From Acinetobacter baumannii (GTDB lineage: Bacteria > Pseudomonadota > Gammaproteobacteria > Pseudomonadales > Moraxellaceae), in NCBI RefSeq assembly GCF_016508585.1, contig NZ_JADVOP010000038.1:1-38702 (forward strand): a stretch of DNA of 38,702 nt, read 5' to 3'. The notes beneath the pieces were generated by a model, which saw only the letters and a list, made by a program, of their open reading frames with translations, was not told the DNA's origin and made no database searches. The translations under genes were made by a program, and so were the position numbers. The first letter of the stretch is position 1. Each line of letters starts with the position of its first letter. Positions 15,001 through 19,721 of the stretch are shown piece after piece.

Positions 15001-16395
15001 CAAGAAGTCCAGGCACGTATTGAGGGCGATAAGGTTACAGTTCAAAAAATTGATAACTATATTGCAAGCAATGATGGTGCACTTGCAGCAGTAAGAGAAA
15101 CAGCTTCAGCCGCTGCCACTCAATCCTCTGCAAACGCAGAAAGAATTGAAGGGATTTATGCTCAGGTCAATCCGCCATTGATTGGTTCAGAGTCTGATCT
15201 CATTGGTAATTCTGGTGGGTATGCTGGCGTATGGTCTGAACAATCAGCGAGAATAGAAGCGGATATGGCGCAAGCCATACGGACTGATACAGTACAAACA
15301 GAATTGAATGGTAATAAAGCTGCCGTTCAGGAGGTAACACAATCTGTTAATGGTCTTTATGCACAGAAATTTATCAAGCTCGATGTTAATGGAAAAATCG
15401 CAGGGTGGGGTGGTGCAAACAATGGTGTTGAATCTCAATTTATTTTAAATTTTGATTCATTTGCCATTGGTAGTGGAGGAAATGGAACGGTTTCTTATCC
15501 ATTTATTTTTCGTACTACACCATACACAGACCCGTTAACAGGAACGGTTTTCCCTGTTTCAGCTTATCTTAAATCTGCAATGATGGATTATCAGTCAGTG
15601 AATACATCACACATTGTTGATTTATCAGTAAAAGCAGCCAAAATTGACAATCTAGCGGTCACGACTGCAAAAATTGATAATTTAGCTGTGACAGAAGGGA
15701 AGATTGCAAATCTTGCAGTTGATACACTAAAAATCAAAGATAATGCTGTAACTGTTCCTGTTTCGGCATTTGCGGAAGCGAATCTAACCATTGGTACAGG
15801 TTATACCACTGTACAAACTTTGGCTGTACCGGCTGATATGGGGCATACGATATTAACTTTTGGAGCGGTATTTAGCTTTGTAAGTTATACATCCAGTCAG
15901 CGTTTACTGTGTAGAGTCCTCAAAAATGGTTCAGTCATTTTTGAAGATTTGGAAGTGCATTTTATTGATTATGCTTCTGTGGGTACAACGACTCAAAATA
16001 GTGGTCAACACAACCATGGAATAACAGTCAATGTAAGTGGCTCAATGACCGATTCAGGGAACCATTCGCATTCATTCAATGGTAATACGCAAAACTCAAC
16101 AGCAGGAACAATTTCGGGTTCTTCTCACAATCATAGTTATAACGGATCGACCAACACAACTGGCTCACATAGTCATAATTTAAGTCTTTCTGGCAGTGCA
16201 TCAATGGGTCTAGACGGTATTCACAATCACAATGTGGAGATCAGAGGAAGTGCTCGAAGCGCAGGAACTTTGAATATTTCAAGACATGATTCAACTTTAA
16301 TTGCGGGAACCTTTGAGCTTCAATTGCGCTCAGATTCGGGCGGTAATGTGAACGTGTCACAACGCTACATCCACGCGATGACGATGAGGAAATAA
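12031..16395 (+). CDS. Tail tip / host specificity protein J
   Basis: 1454 aa from ATG 12031 (GAGGA at 12022-12026); ATG 12016 adds five residues. The N-terminus (KTFIKILYGLSEGTIKGL ... DDTPLQ) and ~600 following residues are the lambda J tip domains. Fibronectin type III-like segments occur at ~640-800 (ATMLIAWPQATSAVKYLVEWR), then coiled coil at ~830-930. Two copies of a ~55-residue module starting Y-A-Q-[LV]-N-P-P-L-I-G lie at ~930-985 and ~1042-1096, and a J-type block (KFIKLDVNGKIAGWGGANNG) at ~1112. A short-repeat stretch K-I-D-N-L-A-V follows at ~1205. Residues 1327-1400 hold five HxH motifs. It would form the tail tip and central fibre that binds the receptor; the C-terminal third is not lambda-like. 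Confidence 0.95.
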   Translation: MTNTIKGAKAGAQQPRQPVIDLDSAQSKTFIKILYGLSEGTIKGLSKGYQSIFLDDTPLQDANGNWNFENVSVDFREGTNDQTYIEGFPDISSETAIGVELKSETPWVKAFNNTELDAVRLRLRWGPLRQQNESNGDVNGYTIRYAVDVQTDGGTWTEVLNTQISDKTSANYERSHRIELPKADTGWQVRIRRLTPNTNSEFISDKMYVQAVTEVIDAKLRYPNTALLGLRYDAQTFSNVAKMAVECEGVEILVPSNYNPETRIYTGLWDGTFKRAYTNNPAWHFYDACTAKRYALGNRINSSMIDKWSIYRLGQYCDQLVPDGKGGQEPRFTLNVYEQSQDDAWSVLSKMAGAFRAYVYWDGQSIVCDADIPQDTVYTFTSANVIDGRFEYSGTRARDRHTIAKVAYDNPENRYKTEYEIVRDEAAIAKYGIRILDISAYGCTSVGQAQRAGNWALKTEQFETRTVTFKVGLDGFIPRPGKVIEIADPIFAGRANGGRISSVSADLKSITVDRDEVVCRAGDRLVVNGEDGKAQARIVQSKNGRVITVVAAFDSVAVQNVWVVDAQDLATMKFRVVSITRDETHQFTITGLQYNPAKFDAIDQGTFIDDRPITTINPNIQSAVESVSVSSDDMVQQGLTVATMLIAWPQATSAVKYLVEWRKDDGSWIKLPITGNNSVEVQGIYSGNYQAKVTAINAFEVSSLPTFSIITELKGKQGTPPALAFINATGILFGIKLEWGFPAVGALDTAYTEIQVSPDGVSNIAQLGLFAYPTTTHTLQGLQPNLKQYYRARLIDRIGNIGPWSSWTNATTSADASDILDILEGKITETQLHQDLQTKIDQIGEVVGDVDEVKQQIQDTKEQISQEVEDRKNAIQAAEDGLTQKITDGDNGVLEVVNTVKESSENGIAAVQDQVEIVANDLKLTAEKTNGVYAQLNPPLIGSSTDLIGNDQGFAGTWSLQSAMIEGDLVVSKRVDTTVAELNSLQAYTQQEVQARIEGDKVTVQKIDNYIASNDGALAAVRETASAAATQSSANAERIEGIYAQVNPPLIGSESDLIGNSGGYAGVWSEQSARIEADMAQAIRTDTVQTELNGNKAAVQEVTQSVNGLYAQKFIKLDVNGKIAGWGGANNGVESQFILNFDSFAIGSGGNGTVSYPFIFRTTPYTDPLTGTVFPVSAYLKSAMMDYQSVNTSHIVDLSVKAAKIDNLAVTTAKIDNLAVTEGKIANLAVDTLKIKDNAVTVPVSAFAEANLTIGTGYTTVQTLAVPADMGHTILTFGAVFSFVSYTSSQRLLCRVLKNGSVIFEDLEVHFIDYASVGTTTQNSGQHNHGITVNVSGSMTDSGNHSHSFNGNTQNSTAGTISGSSHNHSYNGSTNTTGSHSHNLSLSGSASMGLDGIHNHNVEIRGSARSAGTLNISRHDSTLIAGTFELQLRSDSGGNVNVSQRYIHAMTMRK
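14827..15318 (+). repeat. Internal tandem module in J
   Basis: Two diverged copies of one protein module (about 14,827-14,985 and 15,161-15,318) share YAQxNPPLIGSxxDLIGNxxGxAGxWSxQSAxIExD. A third copy of only the first residues (NGLYAQ) appears near 15,350. DNA identity is clearly lower than protein identity, so the duplication is old. Confidence 0.75.
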
Positions 16396-16586
16396 TGGCA
16401 TATTTTGCAGTTTATTGTATTGAAACAGGTGTCATTCTGAATGTTATTGAATGCCCTGAATTTTTAAAGCAAAGAATACATTTTGATCCAGGTCAAGATG
16501 TATTACAAATAGAGGACCAGATAGAGCAACTGCGTTATCTCGTCAAAAATCAACAGCTGGTTGAAAACCAATATTATTTGAATTGA
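16395..16586 (+). CDS. Small protein after J, unknown function
   Basis: 63 aa. Its ATG overlaps the stop of J (TAATG at 16393-16397), so translation is probably coupled. The sequence MAYFAVYCIETGVILNVIECPEFL has no recognised domain and no membrane segment. Small genes of this kind often follow the tip or fibre gene and can be tail fibre assembly helpers, but nothing here proves that. The stop lies in the stem of the following terminator hairpin. Confidence 0.65.
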   Translation: MAYFAVYCIETGVILNVIECPEFLKQRIHFDPGQDVLQIEDQIEQLRYLVKNQQLVENQYYLN

Positions 16587-16610
16587 AAGCACCTTAAATG
16601 GTGCTTTTTT
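16586..16610 (+). terminator. Intrinsic terminator before lysis genes
   Basis: An 8-bp stem AAAGCACC/GGTGCTTT (16586-16593, 16600-16607), loop TTAAAT, T run to 16610. It separates the tail genes from the lysis cassette. Confidence 0.85.
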
Positions 16611-16630
16611 ATTATCTGGAGAAATCGGTC

Positions 16631-16864
16631 ATGGCGGAACCAGCAACATCAAGCACAGCATCATTCGGTTTGGCAACAAATTTAGCAGGGGGATCAATGG
16701 TTTTATATGCAGGATTATCAACAACCGAATGGATGGCCGTTGTAGGGGGGATTTGTGCTGTAGTGGGTTTAATCATTCAGCTATGGGCAGCTTATCGCAA
16801 AGATCAGCGTGATCAGCAATTACACAACAAACGTATGCATGAGAAAAACTATGAACAAGATTAA
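16631..16864 (+). CDS. Holin, class II, pinholin-like
   Basis: 77 aa from ATG 16631 with GGAG at 16618-16621; the longer frame from 16598 runs through the terminator and is unlikely. A weakly hydrophobic first segment rich in Ala, Gly and Ser (STASFGLATNLAGGSMVLYAG) is followed by STTEWMAVVGGICAVVGLIIQLWAAY and a charged tail (RKDQRDQQLHNKRMHEKNYEQD). This layout, with a near-SAR first segment, a short linker containing a W, a strong second segment and a basic end, resembles the P21 S21 pinholin. The next gene encodes a SAR endolysin, the usual partner of a pinholin. It would depolarise the membrane at the programmed time. The C-terminus overlaps the endolysin start. Confidence 0.8.
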   Translation: MAEPATSSTASFGLATNLAGGSMVLYAGLSTTEWMAVVGGICAVVGLIIQLWAAYRKDQRDQQLHNKRMHEKNYEQD

Positions 16865-17354
16865 ATATTTAGCAATAGGTCTAGCAGCTTCGGCTGCTTT
16901 TTTTACGTCATTGATTAAGTATGAGGGCTATGAGCCAAAGCCGTATTTGGATAGTGCTAAAGTGGCAACGATTGGTATCGGGTCCACATCATATGAAAAC
17001 GGTACAAAAGTCAAAATGACTGATAAGCCGATTACAAAAGAACGAGCTGTACAAATTGCAAAGGCTCACATTGCCAAAGATGAAGTAGCATTTCGCAAAT
17101 CTTTATCAGGCGTAAAGCTTACTCAGACTGAATATGATGTGTATTTGGACTTTGTTTATAACTACGGCCAAGCTAATTGGAATAGTTCATCGATGCTCAG
17201 AAATCTTAAAGCAGGGCAATACAAACAAGCATGTGCTTCATTACTGAAATACAAATACGTTGCAAAGCGTGATTGCTCAATACGTTCAAATGGTTGTTAT
17301 GGCGTTTGGACTAGACAACAGGATCGCTATAACAAATGTATGGGGGTGCAGTAG
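16851..17354 (+). CDS. SAR endolysin, GH24 lysozyme
   Basis: 167 aa from ATG 16851, with a weak GAGA upstream; ATG 16839 would add four residues. Residues 6-22 (YLAIGLAASAAFFTSLI) are a weakly hydrophobic Ala/Gly/Ser-rich signal-anchor-release segment. Directly after it lies the T4-lysozyme triad Glu25-x8-Asp34-x5-Thr40 in IKYEGYEPKPYLDSAKVATIGIG, then FVYNYGQANWNSSSMLRNL. The enzyme hydrolyses the MurNAc-GlcNAc bond. The SAR segment allows Sec export without holin holes and keeps the enzyme tethered and inactive until the membrane is depolarised. Fits R21-type systems. Confidence 0.92.
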   Translation: MNKIKYLAIGLAASAAFFTSLIKYEGYEPKPYLDSAKVATIGIGSTSYENGTKVKMTDKPITKERAVQIAKAHIAKDEVAFRKSLSGVKLTQTEYDVYLDFVYNYGQANWNSSSMLRNLKAGQYKQACASLLKYKYVAKRDCSIRSNGCYGVWTRQQDRYNKCMGVQ

Positions 17355-17723
17355 ATGCCAATAGCCATAATTCTTTGGAAGTATAAAAAATGGATCGCAA
17401 TTGCGGTCTTTATTTTTTTATACCTGGTGCAAATTGCTTACACCAATCATTTGGCCACGAAGCTTAAAAATGCTGAATCAGCTTGTAGTGCAAAGATTCA
17501 AAAACTTAAAGATGATCAGCAAAAGTCATTGATCGAGAAACAAAACAAAATTAACAAAGTGAGCGCAGATTATGAGCAGCTTAAGTCAGAACAACGTGTC
17601 AAAGTCGAAACAGTTACACGTGAAGTGCAAAAGATCATTGAGCGCCCTGTTTATAACAACGTTTGTATTGATGATACTGGGTTGCAGCACATCAACTCAC
17701 TTATCTCCAACGATTCCAGCTAA
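17355..17723 (+). CDS. Rz-like inner-membrane spanin
   Basis: 122 aa starting directly after the endolysin stop. One N-terminal membrane segment (WIAIAVFIFLYLVQIAY) is followed by a long charged helical periplasmic domain (about residues 35-100, LKNAESACSAKIQKLKDDQQ ...) typical of i-spanins. It would pair with the outer-membrane lipoprotein encoded within its 3' end to fuse inner and outer membranes at the last step of lysis. Identification rests on position, topology and the nested partner. Confidence 0.82.
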   Translation: MPIAIILWKYKKWIAIAVFIFLYLVQIAYTNHLATKLKNAESACSAKIQKLKDDQQKSLIEKQNKINKVSADYEQLKSEQRVKVETVTREVQKIIERPVYNNVCIDDTGLQHINSLISNDSS

Positions 17724-17865
17724 TTTATTAGAGCCTTGCCCAGATCTCCAGCAATTAGAAGATGGAATGGGGCGTACTTTATTGCTTTGGTCTGTTGATA
17801 CGGTTGCAAAATACAATGATTGTAAAGCTCGTCATTTAGCAATAATTGAAGTATTAAAAGACTAA
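17572..17865 (+). CDS. Rz1-like outer-membrane spanin lipoprotein
   Basis: The ORF starts inside Rz in another frame (ATG 17572, 97 aa) and extends past it. The likely mature start is fixed by a lipoprotein signal KRSLSALFITTFVLMILGC with Cys lipidation in ILGC. A signal peptide of normal length would begin at the GTG at 17620 (reading VKCKRS), giving about 81 aa, so the real start may lie there. After the Cys there is a short Ser/Thr/Pro-rich stretch (STSTHLSPTIPANLLEPCPDLQ) and a C-terminal domain with two more Cys. This matches o-spanins that overlap Rz and run beyond it. Confidence 0.75.
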   Translation: MSSLSQNNVSKSKQLHVKCKRSLSALFITTFVLMILGCSTSTHLSPTIPANLLEPCPDLQQLEDGMGRTLLLWSVDTVAKYNDCKARHLAIIEVLKD

Positions 17866-18095
17866 AGCCAGCATTCTTGGACTACAGCATTTTTATAGAA
17901 AGATTTTTTCCAATTCTTAGCAAGAAGATCTTGGGCTTCTTGCTTTGATAAAAACTTATATGCTTTATCTTCATCATCAGTCCAAGAATAATTTATTGTT
18001 ATTGCAGTATCAATATCTGAATAATCATCATAGTTGTAATGCATCTCTTCAGTAATCATCAAATATAAATTGTCTTTCATAATTCGAAATGCCAT
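17862..18095 (-). CDS. Small acidic protein, unknown function
   Basis: 77 aa on the minus strand, convergent with the spanin genes (stop at 17862-17864 overlaps the o-spanin stop). The sequence is acidic and aromatic (NYDDYSDIDTAITINYSWTDDEDKAYKFLSKQEAQDLL), without membrane segments or a domain I recognise. The ribosome site is weak. Being the only minus-strand gene at the right end of the prophage, it could be a lysogenic-conversion gene expressed from the prophage, but that is inference. Confidence 0.5.
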   Translation of the reverse strand: MAFRIMKDNLYLMITEEMHYNYDDYSDIDTAITINYSWTDDEDKAYKFLSKQEAQDLLAKNWKKSFYKNAVVQECWL

Positions 18096-18402
18096 ATCAA
18101 AAATCTAAACCTTAATGTTGGTTTAATTTTACTCAAAATATTTCATTGTTCATAATTTGTCTAATGAAGTCGTCATTTTAATGATTTATCCACATAGTTA
18201 TCATCATCTTGTAAATAAAGAAGAATTTTATAAGTATTTGTATATATGGTATTTATAATAAATTGGTTTTATTAAAAATTGAAAATGTAAAAAAAAGAAC
18301 TGTTTATAGATAAAACATTGTTGGAATGTCAATATTGATTAAACTTTTAAAAACATACAATATGGTTGAGAGTTCAAGGTTAAAGACTAACTTTGGAGAG
18401 GG

Positions 18403-18500
18403 ACTGCTCTTAATCTAACCGTCTAAAATCAAATTAAGAGCAGTGTGTTGATAGTGTATTTCTACACTATCTAAATATGCTGATCTTGATGTGCATATTT
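18403..18500. repeat. Three consecutive perfect inverted repeats
   Basis: Repeat 1: ACTGCTCTTAAT (18403-18414) with ATTAAGAGCAGT (18433-18444), 12 bp. Repeat 2: GATAGTGTA (18450-18458) with TACACTATC (18463-18471), 9 bp, loop TTTC. Repeat 3: AAATATGC (18473-18480) with GCATATTT (18493-18500), 8 bp. They are nearly adjacent and none is followed by a T run, so they do not look like terminators. They could be a structured 5' leader or sRNA, or binding sites for a dimeric protein. Confidence 0.7.
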
Positions 18501-18513
18501 ACTCTTGTACTAT
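18486..18513 (+). promoter_or_regulatory. Weak candidate promoter for 27-aa ORF
   Basis: TTGATG (18486-18491), 16-base spacer, TACTAT (18508-18513); 4 of 6 matches in each box. It overlaps the third inverted repeat. Start of transcription would be near 18520, giving a ~45-base leader to the small ORF. Confidence 0.3.
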
Positions 18514-18566
18514 TTAACAGTATAGGGGAAGTAATATCAAGTGATGCTCGATTACGGAGAGCTACA

Positions 18567-18650
18567 ATGAGTACAGTTGTATTCTATTGTTTGCAATTTA
18601 TCAGCTTGTTAGCTGATTTACTGCAAATCGCTGATTTCATCCTGAGATAA
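18567..18650 (+). CDS. 27-aa hydrophobic small protein, unknown
   Basis: ATG 18567 to TAA 18648-18650 encodes MSTVVFYCLQFISLLADLLQ followed by IADFILR. An ACGGAGAG ribosome site lies 5-10 bases upstream, and a strong intrinsic terminator starts 6 bases after the stop. The peptide is mostly hydrophobic (Leu, Ile, Val, Phe) with two Asp and a terminal Arg, suited to one membrane-associated helix. The coding part itself contains nested inverted repeats (TTTGCA 18590-18595 with TGCAAA 18622-18627; ATCAGCT 18600-18606 with AGCTGAT 18611-18617). Size and hydrophobicity are like type I toxins or small regulatory membrane peptides; no such family was recognised. Alternatively the whole stretch is a non-coding RNA and the ORF is accidental. 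Confidence 0.45.
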   Translation: MSTVVFYCLQFISLLADLLQIADFILR

Positions 18651-18655
18651 ATATT

Positions 18656-18679
18656 AAACCGCCTTTAGAGGCGGTTTTT
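18656..18679 (+). terminator. Intrinsic terminator after 27-aa ORF
   Basis: A 9-bp stem AAACCGCCT/AGGCGGTTT (18656-18664, 18669-18677) with loop TTAG, running into T. It shows that something is transcribed on the + strand upstream of here. Confidence 0.85.
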
Positions 18680-18799
18680 ATTATTCATTTTAAAATTAAT
18701 CTTCACAAAAATTGCCACATTTTTTGCCACAGATATTTGAAACCTAGTGATATACTATCAATCTTAAAAGTTCTAAATAATTGATTTTAATCACTATGA

Positions 18800-18856
18800 A
18801 TCTGATAGGGCTTTACTGAGAATTGTTCTATCGGGTTCAACTCCCGTCACCCTAAC
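18800..18856 (+). other. tRNA/tmRNA 3'-end-like fragment, candidate attachment site
   Basis: The block CGGGTTCAACTCCCG (about 18,833-18,847) is a T-stem-loop: CGGG/CCCG around TTCAACT, the same T-arm as in enterobacterial tmRNA. It is followed by TCACCCT, which could be the 3' half of an acceptor stem. Upstream GATAG...CTATC can pair. There is no full tRNA upstream and no clean CCA end. Just before it, TTGCCACA repeats at 18,710-18,735. Phages commonly integrate into tRNA/tmRNA 3' ends, so this is a reasonable attR or attL, but the other junction is outside the window. Confidence 0.4.
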
Positions 18857-18866
18857 ATTTATAGTG

Positions 18867-19292
18867 TTATTGTGGGTTAGATTTTAAATATATATCTAAA
18901 AAGACATATGTCGCATAAATAGAAGCCGCAGAAAAAAATGCCAATTGCTGGAACGTATCATATGTATTCGCCTTTTTTATAAGCTTATCCACTTCTTGAA
19001 ATGCCAAATCAATAAACTCTCGGGGAGCATTTAGTTTCAAGGCATTAGCATTCGATTTCAATACTCTTGCCATAATGCTTAGAGCCTTGCAACCGCATAG
19101 GAAACTGATACCTAATAGAATTAAGGTTCCCATTGGGAAGTAAATCAGAGTAGTCCAGCCTAGACCTTTTAATTGGGTTAGAACAAAAGCTATAGAAGCA
19201 GTTGTTGCAGTTAAGAGCATAAAGTTAGTTTTTTCAATTAAAGAAACGTTTAATTTTAGCAATTCTGTTTGCATACTTTGATTATTAGACAT
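18867..19292 (-). CDS. Small membrane protein, unknown function
   Basis: 141 aa, minus strand. Predicted membrane segments: FMLLTATTASIAFVLTQL (about 24-41), a second at about 46-67 (TLIYFPMGTLILLGISFLCGC), and a third at about 117-133 (LAFFSAASIYATYVFLDIYL). Between the second and third lies a helical charged loop (LKSNANALKLNAPREFIDLAFQEVDKLIKKANTYD). I do not recognise a family. It lies immediately outside the tRNA-like fragment, so it may be the first chromosomal gene or cargo at the prophage edge. Confidence 0.7.
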   Translation of the reverse strand: MSNNQSMQTELLKLNVSLIEKTNFMLLTATTASIAFVLTQLKGLGWTTLIYFPMGTLILLGISFLCGCKALSIMARVLKSNANALKLNAPREFIDLAFQEVDKLIKKANTYDTFQQLAFFSAASIYATYVFLDIYLKSNPQ

Positions 19293-19435
19293 TTTTAGAT
19301 TTTCATAAGAGAAGTAACTATAATCATATCTTAAAACTCAAAAACAATAAATTTAGAAGCAGATAAGCATTTTAATGGTGTGCAACAAAATTGCAGATTA
19401 ATTTTATAAATATATGAATTTAATAATTATATTAT

Positions 19436-19458
19436 GCATCTTCTGATGCGTTTTTTTT
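19436..19458 (+). terminator. Short intrinsic terminator-like hairpin
   Basis: GCATC-TTCT-GATGC followed by G and T8. No gene on the + strand ends just before it, so it may end a small transcript in the AT-rich gap 19,293-19,435, where no ORF is convincing. Confidence 0.55.
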
Positions 19459-19571
19459 ATATGAAAAATTTTGTTGTGTATTCTGCTCGTCATGAAATTG
19501 CCATTAAAGCTTCACCCTATTGTCATTGGGATCGTATTGACTATGGCTACCTTTATTTCATGGACAGGACA

Positions 19572-19700
19572 ATGCGAAATTTACTCTTGATTGCAATTAT
19601 GAGTCTGAGTGTAGTGCTCAGTGCTTGTAATGATGATAACAACGAAACATCAACGACGAATCCGCCAGCACCCACCTGTAAAGTACATTGCGCACCATAA
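19572..19700 (+). CDS. Very short lipoprotein upstream of phospholipase C
   Basis: 42 aa from ATG 19572. A longer frame from 19434 would bury the signal peptide and passes through the hairpin at 19436-19458, so it is rejected. MRNLLLIAIMSLSVVLSAC is a lipoprotein signal with Cys19. The mature peptide is only 24 residues, with an Asn/Asp/Thr-rich linker and two further Cys (PTCKVHCAP). It ends 21 bases before the phospholipase gene and probably shares its transcript. Function unknown; many Acinetobacter genes have such tiny lipoproteins next to them. Confidence 0.65.
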   Translation: MRNLLLIAIMSLSVVLSACNDDNNETSTTNPPAPTCKVHCAP

Positions 19701-19721
19701 TAAAAATATAAGGATACTCAC

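Larger units (their letters stand above)
18096..18566. other. Gene-free AT-rich stretch with hairpin array
   Basis: The first ~300 bases are AT-rich with no ORF seen. A sequence matching the DnaA-box consensus TTATCCACA lies at 18186-18194. From 18403 on there are three consecutive perfect inverted repeats, listed separately. Confidence 0.6.

Noticed and set aside
15591..15791. Minus-strand 66-aa ORF with a repeated pattern
   Set aside because: It is the mirror of the K-I-D-N-L-A-V repeats in J, with no ribosome site or context.
18186..18194. Consensus DnaA box TTATCCACA in AT-rich DNA, possible origin
   Set aside because: Only one box, no iterons and no replication gene nearby. One exact 9-mer in 38.7 kb can occur by chance.
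19434..19571. N-terminal extension of the small lipoprotein
   Set aside because: It crosses a terminator hairpin and would bury the lipoprotein signal; ATG 19572 is the better start.
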